DNA of 64,000 bases from Bacteroidia bacterium (GTDB taxonomy: Bacteria > Bacteroidota > Bacteroidia > AKYH767-A > OLB10), in the NCBI GenBank assembly GCA_037045145.1, contig JBAOIA010000011.1, positions 372,001-436,000 on the forward strand, read 5' to 3'. This document shows positions 28,627 to 36,437 of this stretch, in pieces. Made by a program: the position numbers and the translations under genes. Numbering within the stretch: position 1 is the stretch's first letter; the number at the start of each line of letters is the position of its first letter. The notes below the pieces were generated by a model. That model worked only from the letters and a program-made list of their open reading frames with translations, was not told the origin of the DNA and made no database searches.

Positions 28627-29010
28627 ATGGAAAAAGAAAAGACCTGTTTAGAATGTGGTGAGACTTTGGTTGGTCGTGCCGACAAAAAATTTTGTGATGA
28701 TCAATGCCGCAGCAACTACAACAATAAAGCCAATAGCGATGTAACCGCAGAAGTCAGAAACATCAATAATATTTTAAGAAAAAACAGACGCCTTCTGGAA
28801 TCAATTGCAGGCTCTGAAGGAAAAGCAAAAATCAGTAAACAAAAATTAGCCGATAAAGGATTTAATTTTAAGTATTATACACATCAGCATCAGACACAAA
28901 AAGGAAGTATTTACAAATTGTGTTATGACTATGGATATTTACCTATTGAAAACGATTTAATCTATATCATTAAGTGGGGCAACTTCGCACCTCAGCAAGA
29001 AGGGAAATAA
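28627..29010 (+). CDS. Small zinc-ribbon protein, DNA-binding-like
   Basis: The 127-residue protein begins with a zinc ribbon (CLECGETL...KKFCDDQCRSNYNNK, residues 6-33). Conserved aromatic and basic residues follow (NFKYYTHQHQTQKGSIYKLC). The type is common in Bacteroidota, but I know of no shown function. A TATCTTTG promoter box lies at 28596-28603. The gene is divergent from ssb, and the gap between them carries several CCGATT/ATCGGAT motifs that could be operator sites. Confidence 0.7.
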   Translation: MEKEKTCLECGETLVGRADKKFCDDQCRSNYNNKANSDVTAEVRNINNILRKNRRLLESIAGSEGKAKISKQKLADKGFNFKYYTHQHQTQKGSIYKLCYDYGYLPIENDLIYIIKWGNFAPQQEGK

Positions 29011-29038
29011 AAAGTAAATGGTACTTAATTGAAAAGAA

Positions 29039-30253
29039 TTATGACTGAATCATTTTAATACCCGGCAATTCTTTACCTTCAAAATACTCCAGCAATGCGC
29101 CTCCGCCTGTTGAAACATAACTCACTTTATCAGCCAAACCAAATTTATTGATTGCAGCTGCAGAATCACCTCCGCCAATTAATGAAAAAGCACCTTTTGA
29201 TGTTGCACTGACAATTGCATCGGCAATGCCTTTTGTACCTGCTGCAAATTTTTCCATTTCAAAAACCCCCATCGGGCCATTCCATAAAATGGTTTTACTC
29301 TGACTGATGATTTCCGAAAACGCTGTTATTGCTTTGGGTCCTATATCCAAACCCATCCAGCCATCAGGAATACTCATATTATCGCTAATTGATGTATTTG
29401 CATCATTATCGAACTTATCGCCAAGTACTGAGTCGAATGGTAAATGAAATTCTACACCCGATTGTTTCGCACGTTCTAAAAGTTGTTTTGCAAGTTCTAA
29501 CTTATCCGATTCGCAAAGTGAGGTTCCTATATTGCCACCCATTGCTTTGAAAAAAGTGTATGCCATGCCACCACCAATAAGAATATGATTGCAGCGCGAC
29601 ATTAATTGTTCAATGATGAGTATTTTGTCTGACACCTTTGCTCCGCCCATAATTGCTGTAAATGGCTTTTCTGCATTGCGCATAATACGTTCTGCATTTT
29701 TAATTTCATTTGCCATTACATAACCAAACATTTTTGCTCCGGGAAAAAACTGTGCTATGATGGCAGTGCTGGCATGGGCACGATGCGCTGTTCCAAATGC
29801 ATCGTTAACATAAACATTGCCTAATGCAGCTAATTGTCCTGCAAATTCTTCATCGCCTTTTTCTTCACCTTTATGAAATCTCAGGTTCTCTAACAAAAGC
29901 ACTTCACCGGGTTGAAGGTTCGAGGCAAGAGCAGATGACTCTGCCCCAATGCAGTCAGAAGCAAATTTTACAACTACACCTAATAACTTCGACACTTCAT
30001 TAACCGTATGCTTTAAAGTAAATTTTTTAGTGTCAACCGTACCATCCTCTTTCAGCTTTTTTAATGGCCTGCCCAAATGACTCATCAGCACAACACTTCC
30101 ACCATCTGCCAAAATTTTTTTTATGGTAGGCACAGCTGCTTTAATGCGCGTATTGTCAGTCACCGCAAAATTTGTCTTGTCTAAAGGAACATTAAAATCA
30201 ACACGTACTAAGGCTCGTTTCCCATTAAAATTAAAATCATCTACTGTTAGCAT
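29039..30253 (-). CDS. pgk: Phosphoglycerate kinase
   Basis: Pgk makes ATP from 1,3-bisphosphoglycerate in glycolysis. The start is the ATG at 30253 (MLTVDDFNFNGKRALVRVDF), since the nine residues before it are not conserved-looking. The 404-residue protein has the signature RVDFNVPLD (about 16-24), LMSHLGRP, LLENLRFHKGEE, GGAKVSDKI and the C-terminal nucleotide site GGGDSAAAI and STGGGALLEYFEG. Length is normal for bacterial Pgk. It is a single gene, convergent with the zinc-ribbon gene. Confidence 0.97.
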   Translation of the reverse strand: MLTVDDFNFNGKRALVRVDFNVPLDKTNFAVTDNTRIKAAVPTIKKILADGGSVVLMSHLGRPLKKLKEDGTVDTKKFTLKHTVNEVSKLLGVVVKFASDCIGAESSALASNLQPGEVLLLENLRFHKGEEKGDEEFAGQLAALGNVYVNDAFGTAHRAHASTAIIAQFFPGAKMFGYVMANEIKNAERIMRNAEKPFTAIMGGAKVSDKILIIEQLMSRCNHILIGGGMAYTFFKAMGGNIGTSLCESDKLELAKQLLERAKQSGVEFHLPFDSVLGDKFDNDANTSISDNMSIPDGWMGLDIGPKAITAFSEIISQSKTILWNGPMGVFEMEKFAAGTKGIADAIVSATSKGAFSLIGGGDSAAAINKFGLADKVSYVSTGGGALLEYFEGKELPGIKMIQS

Positions 30254-30444
30254 AATCAATATAAGTAATTTTATCTGCAAAGATAACTACTGTCTATTAA
30301 TTCTATGGCATGAAGTAATTTTAAAACTTGTTGTTTTTCTACTATTAAAAAACATGTTTGACTAATTGGATAATTGCAAAAGGTCGGCTGTTCAATATTT
30401 CTTAAATCAGCATAGGATAGCGTCTTCTGTTATCGTACTTTTGC

Positions 30445-31584
30445 ATGATGCAGTTTAAAGATGTAATAGGACAAAAAGACACCAAGCAGTTGTTGTTGAA
30501 AATGGTCGGTGAGAACCGTATTCCACATGCTATGCTTTTTATGGGTAATATCGGAAGTGGAACACTGCCTTTAGCAATAGCTTTTGCTCAGTTAATTAAC
30601 TGCGAAAATGCCGGGGCAGACGATAGCTGTGGGATATGTTACAGTTGTCGTATGTATGCAAAACTTACTCATCCGGATTTACATTTTGCACTACCTGTAA
30701 ATACTACTGATGATATAAAGAAACCCAAAACAGATGATTTTATTGAACAGTGGCGTTCAGCATGTCTCAAAAATCCATACCTCTCTCTGCAAGATTGGTA
30801 CGACACCATAGGTATTGAAAAAAAGCAAGGAATAATTGCTACAGAAGAGAGTGCTGCAATTGTACATAAACTTTATTTAAAAAGTTTTGAGGGCAAACAC
30901 AAAGTGCTCATTATGTGGCATGCCGATAGAATGAACAGTGCAACAAGCAACAAGCTTCTTAAAATAATTGAAGAACCACCCGGAAACACGGTGTTTATAC
31001 TAATCACCGAACGCTTTGATGGCATTTTACCAACCATACTTTCGCGTACACAATTGGTGAAAATTCCGAAAATAGATAATGATTCGTTGACAAAATATGC
31101 CTGCGAAAACTATAATATCAACATTAACAAAGCCCGCAATATGGTTCATCTTTCTGGTAATGATATAACAGAGTTGCAGGTACTAATGAATCAGGAAAAC
31201 TTATCCGGACAAATGGAACACTCATTTATAGAGTGGATGCGCATGTGTTGGTTGTTTGGAACAAATTATAAAGGATTATACAGTTGGATTGAAGATATAT
31301 CAAAACTATCACGTGATGCACAAAAGAACTTTTTGAACTTTAGCCTGGGCACTGTGCGCGAATGTTTAATTACCAACATGGCAGGTATAAACCACTCACG
31401 TTATACCAATGCAACTTTTAATGGTTTTGAGAAATTTAGCATGATGATAAATGCAGAAAACATTGAGCCTTTTGCAAAAACACTTGAAGAAGCTATTTAT
31501 CATATTGAGCGTAATGCCAATCCAAAAATATTATTTTTAGATTTGTCGTTCAGAATGCATCGCATTCTACACATGAAACTTTAA
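30445..31584 (+). CDS. holB: DNA polymerase III delta' subunit
   Basis: HolB is a clamp-loader subunit. The 379-residue protein has the N-terminal AAA+ fold (DVIGQKDTKQLLLKMV, IPHAMLFMGNIGSGT). A zinc module is formed by C53, C62, C65 and C68. The P-loop is degenerate (GNIGSGTLP, no Lys-Thr), as expected for delta', which does not hydrolyse ATP. HADRMNSATSNKLLKIIEEPP and ILSRTQLVKI are the conserved blocks. The ATG at 30445 directly abuts a TACTTTTG promoter-like box (30436-30443), so the mRNA may be nearly leaderless or the promoter may be spurious. Confidence 0.92.
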   Translation: MMQFKDVIGQKDTKQLLLKMVGENRIPHAMLFMGNIGSGTLPLAIAFAQLINCENAGADDSCGICYSCRMYAKLTHPDLHFALPVNTTDDIKKPKTDDFIEQWRSACLKNPYLSLQDWYDTIGIEKKQGIIATEESAAIVHKLYLKSFEGKHKVLIMWHADRMNSATSNKLLKIIEEPPGNTVFILITERFDGILPTILSRTQLVKIPKIDNDSLTKYACENYNININKARNMVHLSGNDITELQVLMNQENLSGQMEHSFIEWMRMCWLFGTNYKGLYSWIEDISKLSRDAQKNFLNFSLGTVRECLITNMAGINHSRYTNATFNGFEKFSMMINAENIEPFAKTLEEAIYHIERNANPKILFLDLSFRMHRILHMKL

Positions 31585-31591
31585 TTGATTA

Positions 31592-32779
31592 ATGACAACC
31601 GAAACAATAAATACAAATAATAAAAGTACAGGGTGTACTTCCTGCGGAACAGGCAGCTGTAATAAGTTGAATGTTTACGACTGGCTTAGTGATATGGAGT
31701 TTCCACCGGGACATATTCCATTCAACATAATAGAGGTGCAGTTTAAAGGAACACGAAAAGAATATTTCAGAAATACTGACGGATACATACTTAAAGCCGG
31801 TGATGTAGTTGCTGTTGAAGGTAATCCGGGACACGATATTGGAACTGTTACAATGACGGGTGAGTTGGTGAAACTTCAACTAAAAAAACGTGGATTCGAA
31901 AGTGGTGCTGCCGAGATTAAACAACTTTACAGACCTGCTAAACAAGGTGATATAGAAAAGTGGGAGCAGGTTAAACAGTTGGAACACGAATCCATGCACC
32001 GTGCACGTAAAATTGCATTGCATCTTGGCTTAAAAATGAAACTTAGTGACGTAGAATATCAGGGTGATGGCAAGAAAGCTACATTTTTTTATACAGCAGA
32101 AGAACGTGTTGATTTTCGTGAGTTGATTAAAAAGCTACATGAAGAGTTTAAAGTTAGAATTGACATGAGGCAAATTGGTCTCAGACAAGAAGCAGGACGT
32201 CTTGGAGGTATTGGTTCATGCGGAAGAGAGCTTTGCTGCTCTAGCTGGATGACAAGTTTTAAAACTGTCGGAACAGCAGCAGCACGCTATCAGAATCTAT
32301 CTATCAATCCTGTAAAACTTGCCGGACAATGTGGAAAATTAAAATGCTGCCTCAACTTTGAGTTGGACAGTTATATGGATGCTATTAAAGATATTCCAGA
32401 ACAAGGTACAGCCATTTTTACAGAAGCAGGCAAAGCATTGCACCGCAAGACAGACATTTTTAAACGCATCATGTGGTATGAACTAATACCTAATTTAAAG
32501 GATGGTGAATATTACCAACCAAGTGCCGATAAGTGGGTTATGATGCCTGTTGACAGAGTTAAAGAAATTATTGCACTCAACAAAACAAACCAAAAACCGG
32601 CTGATTTGAAGACAGGCCTTCCTGCAGAAGAAGAAGTAGAAGAACCTGATTATGCAGATATGGTAGGGCAAGATAGTCTTACCAGAATGGATAAAAAGAA
32701 AAAGAAGAAAAAGAAGAAGAAAAAACCATCGCAGCCCAATCAACAAACCAACAATGGCCAACAGAACAAGTCTTCTTAA
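31592..32779 (+). CDS. ricT: PSP1-domain protein, RicT-like
   Basis: The 395-residue protein contains the PSP1 C-terminal domain and the two cysteine clusters typical of RicT (CGRELCCSSWM near 211-221 and CGKLKCCLNFE near 249-259). In Bacillus RicT is part of the Y complex that controls RNase Y maturation; in Bacteroidota its function is less clear. The last 30 residues are almost all lysine, then Gln/Asn. The gene starts 7 bp after holB and overlaps gldH by 26 bp, so the three genes form an operon. Confidence 0.87.
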   Translation: MTTETINTNNKSTGCTSCGTGSCNKLNVYDWLSDMEFPPGHIPFNIIEVQFKGTRKEYFRNTDGYILKAGDVVAVEGNPGHDIGTVTMTGELVKLQLKKRGFESGAAEIKQLYRPAKQGDIEKWEQVKQLEHESMHRARKIALHLGLKMKLSDVEYQGDGKKATFFYTAEERVDFRELIKKLHEEFKVRIDMRQIGLRQEAGRLGGIGSCGRELCCSSWMTSFKTVGTAAARYQNLSINPVKLAGQCGKLKCCLNFELDSYMDAIKDIPEQGTAIFTEAGKALHRKTDIFKRIMWYELIPNLKDGEYYQPSADKWVMMPVDRVKEIIALNKTNQKPADLKTGLPAEEEVEEPDYADMVGQDSLTRMDKKKKKKKKKKKPSQPNQQTNNGQQNKSS

Positions 32780-33233
32780 GTATCTCATTGCAGGTGTTGT
32801 TGTTGTGTTTGCTTCCTGCAGTCAGCAATATCTGTTTGAAGAAAACAAATCTATTAAAGGTAGCAATTGGGATTTTTCTGAGCCAATAAATTTTGATGTC
32901 AGCATTGATGATACGCTCTCTGCATATAACATGTACATTAATGTGCGCAATCAGGGTAACTATCGTTTCAGCAATTTATTTTTATTCATTAACACACATC
33001 TGCCACAAGGTCAACATTTACGCGACACCGTAGAAATTACCTTAGCTACTCCTGATGGAGCCTGGCTTGGCAAAGGCATTGGTGATTTATATTCCAATCG
33101 TTATTTGTTTCGAAAAAACTTTCGCTTTCCTCAAAAGGGTGCTTATCACTTTGAGCTAATTCAGGCTATGCGTGTAAATCCGCTTCCGGGAATTCTTGAT
33201 GCGGGTATCAGAATTGAAAAAACAAAACAATAA
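32754..33233 (+). CDS. gldH: Gliding motility lipoprotein GldH
   Basis: The 159-residue lipoprotein has a signal peptide ending FASC (cysteine near residue 22). The body carries YNMYINVRNQGNYRFSNLFL and the end GAYHFELIQAMR...LPGILDAGIRIEK, as in GldH proteins. GldH is needed for gliding in Flavobacterium and is thought to be linked to T9SS function. Its start lies inside the ricT gene, which suggests coupled translation. A strong terminator follows. Confidence 0.9.
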   Translation: MANRTSLLKYLIAGVVVVFASCSQQYLFEENKSIKGSNWDFSEPINFDVSIDDTLSAYNMYINVRNQGNYRFSNLFLFINTHLPQGQHLRDTVEITLATPDGAWLGKGIGDLYSNRYLFRKNFRFPQKGAYHFELIQAMRVNPLPGILDAGIRIEKTKQ

Positions 33234-33270
33234 CTTTTTATATAACAACAACTAATATCAGCACAAAAAC

Positions 33271-33300
33271 AAAAGCCGCTTTAAAAATAAAGCGGCTTTT
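33271..33300. terminator. Bidirectional Rho-independent terminator
   Basis: A perfect 12-bp stem (AAAAGCCGCTTT / AAAGCGGCTTTT) with a 6-base loop. It has T-runs on both strands. It lies between the convergent gldH gene and the lipoprotein gene that ends at 33323 and can serve both. Confidence 0.88.
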
Positions 33301-33322
33301 GTTTTAAGAATTCTTTATTTCT

Positions 33323-34165
33323 TTATTCAACAATATTCTGACGTGCTTTTTCTAAACCTGATGCCAGTCGGGTTAAGAATGCATTATCTATTTGTTTTTC
33401 GTCTGACGGCTCTTTATAAATTGTCAACAATGCTTCATAATCTGACTTTATTTTCTTTACCTCATCATTATCAGCAAACTCACTAAGCAATTTTGTAATA
33501 TTGTCAAGATACAAACGCTGCTCCCATACTCTTTTATACAATATTTCATTGTCGGCATTTCTGGTTGCTGTAAGCAATGATTTAACTGTGAGGTATTGAC
33601 ATTCGAGCCAGCTGCCTGCCAGTACCTGACTGGCTGTTTCCAACCTTTTGTTACTGCGTAAATAAGCATCTGTTGCAGCGTATGCATCATCAATAACACG
33701 TGTCAAAGAATCACGATTGTTGCTGTTGGACTCAAAACGATTTACAAACTGATTAAATGTTTCTTCCATACCTAATTGTGCAGCAAGTTTCTTTGCAGTA
33801 TTGTAATACTTAATGGCATCAAGGGTTCTGTTGTTAACTACTAAATAGCCTAAATCCACACCATAAATTCCATAGTTCATCGCTTGTTTGAGTGATGTCA
33901 TGTATTTGTCTGCACTTTCTGCTGGATTAAGGAGCGAAGTGTTTACTTCAAGCTTTGATTTACTAAACTCATCTAATACCTGCATGGGTGGCGGCAGGTT
34001 AGCTATGGTGTAGGTAAACTGAAAAGTTGCCACTTCACTAACGGGCATGGTATCTTTAGTTTCTGCCGTCTGCTCTTTGTTTTCTTCACCTGATTTATTG
34101 CTGCATGATCCGGTGAGCAACAATCCGGCAATGACAGTGGATAAATAGATATATCTTTTGTGCAT
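33323..34165 (-). CDS. Helical lipoprotein of unknown function
   Basis: The 280-residue protein has a lipoprotein signal peptide (lipobox LLTGSC, cysteine near residue 21), then an acidic Glu/Lys linker. The body is mainly helical (SADKYMTSLKQAMNYGIYGV, NRTLDAIKYYNTAKKLAAQL). I do not recognise a domain. TPR-like helical packing is possible but not shown. It is a single gene with the shared terminator at its 3' end. Confidence 0.7.
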   Translation of the reverse strand: MHKRYIYLSTVIAGLLLTGSCSNKSGEENKEQTAETKDTMPVSEVATFQFTYTIANLPPPMQVLDEFSKSKLEVNTSLLNPAESADKYMTSLKQAMNYGIYGVDLGYLVVNNRTLDAIKYYNTAKKLAAQLGMEETFNQFVNRFESNSNNRDSLTRVIDDAYAATDAYLRSNKRLETASQVLAGSWLECQYLTVKSLLTATRNADNEILYKRVWEQRLYLDNITKLLSEFADNDEVKKIKSDYEALLTIYKEPSDEKQIDNAFLTRLASGLEKARQNIVE

Positions 34166-34367
34166 AGTATTATTTTCAGCAAACGTAACAGATTTTTTTG
34201 CTTAATGCAAAAAATGATGAATCATACTTTAATTCAACTGTTCATCTTAGGGTTAAAACTCCTGAAAAAATAGGCTTTGATGGTTTTATAAACAAACTCA
34301 AAAACCGGAAGCCGGATTATCAAAAGATAATATTGGCTCTGCTAAAAACAGCCCATTTTTTATGCTA

Positions 34368-34415
34368 GTTTTTTCAAAACTTGTCCCGATTGCCCGGGAA
34401 CTTGACGAAGAAGGG
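34368..34415 (+). repeat. 48-bp direct repeat, left copy
   Basis: The sequence from GTTTTTTCA to GACGAAGAAGGG recurs at 38471-38518 in the same orientation, with 42 of 48 bases identical by my hand alignment. It contains the hairpin-like string TCCCGATTGCCCGGGA. The two copies enclose the three-gene RES/protease block. Confidence 0.75.
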
Positions 34416-34604
34416 ATTAACGCAGTTTCTAAAAATTGAGATACGAAGAACAACTGTTTGATATGTGTTGCAAGGTTTCACTCACGATGACGAGTTTGCC
34501 TCACCACACAACTCTTTGTTTACTACGACCCACGCGTCAGTCTGGCGGATATCAAAGTCCGATAATTATCGAACCTTCTTTTTTCTATTTCTTTTAATCT
34601 TTAT

Positions 34605-34624
34605 GTTACCTGCATGTGGCACTG
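34605..34624 (-). repeat. Inverted 3' core after the 283-residue gene
   Basis: GTTACCTGCATGTGGCACTG on the plus strand. Its first ten bases are the exact inverse of TGCAGGTAAC at 35583-35592, upstream of the same gene, so the gene is bracketed by a 10-bp inverted repeat. The string ATGTGGC is shared with the 3' core at 43209-43223. Confidence 0.6.
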
Positions 34625-34690
34625 TTCGTTCGAAGTTCATCAATTTGAAGTCCGCAGAGAAGTTTGTTAGAAGTTCGTAATCGTATCGTG

Positions 34691-35542
34691 TCATGCAGGT
34701 TGTTCTTCTTTTGCTCCGAGTTTATCAAATTCAATTTGCAGTTTTCCTAATGCTTCTTTTTCACCTTGCAGTTTGTCAAGCGGATAACTAAGATAAGCGA
34801 ATGTTGCTCCAATGCCACGAATGATGTAACTGATTGACCAGATTATTCTGTCAAGGTCTTGATTTATATTTTGTCGCTGCATGAAGTGTGTCATGATACC
34901 GAAATGCTCATACTTTGAATAGTAAGTATAAAGGTCATAAACCATTGAAAACTTTTTTGTCAAAGGATGAGTGTGAATTCTTGTAAAGATTTGTTTTGGT
35001 GACTTGAACATCTTTGTCTTTAAAGTTGAAATTGGATTGTTTAAGTCAAGTCCGGTAAAGAGAAAACTGTAAGTGTGATTTAAGTTCTGAATTGTCTGCT
35101 CAAATTCTTGCTGATTAATTTGCCGATGTTCTTTCATTAGTTCCAAGTACTTTATCGTGTTGTGCATTTGGTCAGAAACTAAAGCATCAAACTGTTTGTC
35201 AAATTCTTCCTGAGCATCTGGATTCTCGTCCGTTATCTCTGCTTGATATGTGGATAGATAATTTATCGTCATAAAGTCAAGCAAACTTGCACGAATAATT
35301 AATCCAATACCTGTCTCAACATTTGGTTTCTTCTTAAAGTTTGAAAGCAAAATCTCAATTGACTCAAGGGAATAAGTAAATCTCTCCAAGTAATTGATGA
35401 AAGTGAATACAAGCATCTCATAGTCCGCAGTCGGAAACTTATTCAGTGCAGAAACTCCAACCTTAACCGTTTGCTGTGTCAAAGTAATCGCTGTCAGAAG
35501 TCGCTGTTCACTTTCGGTTGTAAGTTTTTCTGTTTCGTCCAT
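34691..35542 (-). CDS. Helical protein of unknown function beside the RES gene
   Basis: The 283-residue protein is soluble and almost wholly helical (SEQRLLTAITLTQQTVKVG, YLERFTYSLESIEILLSNF). It contains YSKYEHFGIMTHFM near residue 220. I do not recognise the family. Its length and helical pattern would fit an accessory HEPN-like or DUF5677-like protein, but no RxxxxH motif is evident. It starts 20 bp after the RES gene, immediately behind the GTT-type element at 35562-35592. The pair may be functionally linked, or simply be neighbouring cassettes. Confidence 0.65.
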   Translation of the reverse strand: MDETEKLTTESEQRLLTAITLTQQTVKVGVSALNKFPTADYEMLVFTFINYLERFTYSLESIEILLSNFKKKPNVETGIGLIIRASLLDFMTINYLSTYQAEITDENPDAQEEFDKQFDALVSDQMHNTIKYLELMKEHRQINQQEFEQTIQNLNHTYSFLFTGLDLNNPISTLKTKMFKSPKQIFTRIHTHPLTKKFSMVYDLYTYYSKYEHFGIMTHFMQRQNINQDLDRIIWSISYIIRGIGATFAYLSYPLDKLQGEKEALGKLQIEFDKLGAKEEQPA

Positions 35543-35561
35543 TTCTTGCAGAATGTTTCAA

Positions 35562-35592
35562 GTTAGCAGTGTCCCCAGCCATTGCAGGTAAC
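35562..35592 (-). repeat. Cassette-type 5' element, copy 3
   Basis: Read on the minus strand this 31-bp element starts GTTACCTGCAATGG and ends GACACTGCTAAC, then TTGAAACATT. It lies 19 bp upstream of the 283-residue gene. It aligns over its whole length with the copy at 38218-38249, including the TTGAAACATT that follows. The RES gene terminates inside it: the last nine codons and the TAA of the RES gene are made from element bases. Confidence 0.65.
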
Positions 35593-36426
35593 GACTTCAA
35601 ATGTTGTTTGCCCTTTTGCAATTTCTGTTATCGTGTCATTGTCCAATACAATGTGTTTAGCTTTTTTGTATAGCGAACATTCACCTGCTACAATTGGTAT
35701 CATGTTGTTGTCTACAAAGTCGGGATGTATTGCAACATTAAATCCTTTTCCTTCGGCTCTTACACTTGGATAGTAAACACCTGCGAAACCTTGTTGCAGA
35801 GCTACCTCTGTAAAGAGTGCAGAGATTAAATAGTCATAATCGTGTGGAGTTTCAATTTTTGCAAATTCACTTGCAAGATATTCTGTTACTGCATTACTAT
35901 TTACAATGTCATTAGGATTGCTTTGCAAAAATTTCTGATATGCTGTGTGCAATTCATTTGTATGTGAGGAGTTGTTGATAAAGTCCTTGTGATAAACTAT
36001 TGCAATAAGTGGAATGTCTTTAGTTACAAGCCAACGGCTGAATGTAATTTTTTCTTCTCCGTTTTCTATTCCTTGACGATAAAGTTTACTCGCTTCAAAA
36101 ATGGAAGTTACTCTTGCATTGTCAAGTTCACCTTCCGCAATATTTTCGGGAACAACACAACCGTAAAACATTGTTGTGTTTGGTGTGCTTGCTCGCTGAA
36201 ATGTTGTATTGAATTTTGCTGGCTTATAACTTATCTCTGAAACAGTTTTAAAAGTTTCGTTTCCTTCGTTTGGTCTTGCCCTTATAATGCTTTTCCCTTC
36301 ATGCAATGTCATAAGCACAACTCCAAATTTTCCGAACTCTTTCATAATCTTGTTGATTTCATCAACAGGATATTTTGAAAGAGTTAACTCTTTTAATTTT
36401 TGTATTGGATTTGTTACTTCGGACAT
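35563..36426 (-). CDS. RES-domain protein (NAD-degrading toxin-like)
   Basis: RES domains are ADP-ribosyltransferase-like folds; characterised RES toxins degrade NAD. The 287-residue protein shows the expected order: IIRARPNEG (R49, R51), EISYKPAKFNTTFQRAS (about 64-80), TMFYGC (86-90), IFEASKLYR (E111) and, near 215, AGVYYPSVRAEGKGFNVAI with the conserved serine. No Xre-type antitoxin, the usual partner, is adjacent. The upstream neighbour, 11 bp away, is a secreted protease and the downstream one an unknown helical protein. The C-terminus is encoded by the repeat element and ends in an odd tail (CNGWGHC). Confidence 0.75.
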   Translation of the reverse strand: MSEVTNPIQKLKELTLSKYPVDEINKIMKEFGKFGVVLMTLHEGKSIIRARPNEGNETFKTVSEISYKPAKFNTTFQRASTPNTTMFYGCVVPENIAEGELDNARVTSIFEASKLYRQGIENGEEKITFSRWLVTKDIPLIAIVYHKDFINNSSHTNELHTAYQKFLQSNPNDIVNSNAVTEYLASEFAKIETPHDYDYLISALFTEVALQQGFAGVYYPSVRAEGKGFNVAIHPDFVDNNMIPIVAGECSLYKKAKHIVLDNDTITEIAKGQTTFEVVTCNGWGHC

Positions 36427-36437
36427 TCAGATGTCTC

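Larger units (their letters stand above)
34166..34690. other. Non-coding gap at the left border of the accessory block
   Basis: No convincing gene is seen in these 525 bp; a 71-codon plus-strand frame at 34465 has no family features. The stretch holds one copy of a 48-bp direct repeat (34368-34415) and an inverted core motif (34605-34624) just after the 3' end of the next minus-strand gene. It marks the start of the mosaic region. Confidence 0.6.

Noticed and set aside
30436..30448. Promoter giving a leaderless holB mRNA
   Set aside because: TACTTTTG abuts the ATG, but there is no -33 box at the right distance, so the match may be chance; it is mentioned only under holB.
32690..32779. Poly-lysine stretch at the end of the RicT-like protein as a frameshift artefact
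   Set aside because: The frame continues cleanly through AAG/AAA codons to a stop that fits the overlap with gldH, and lysine tails are not unusual in this family.
34465..34680. 71-codon plus-strand frame in the left border gap
   Set aside because: No recognisable domain or ribosome site; it runs through the inverted core motif and looks like chance.
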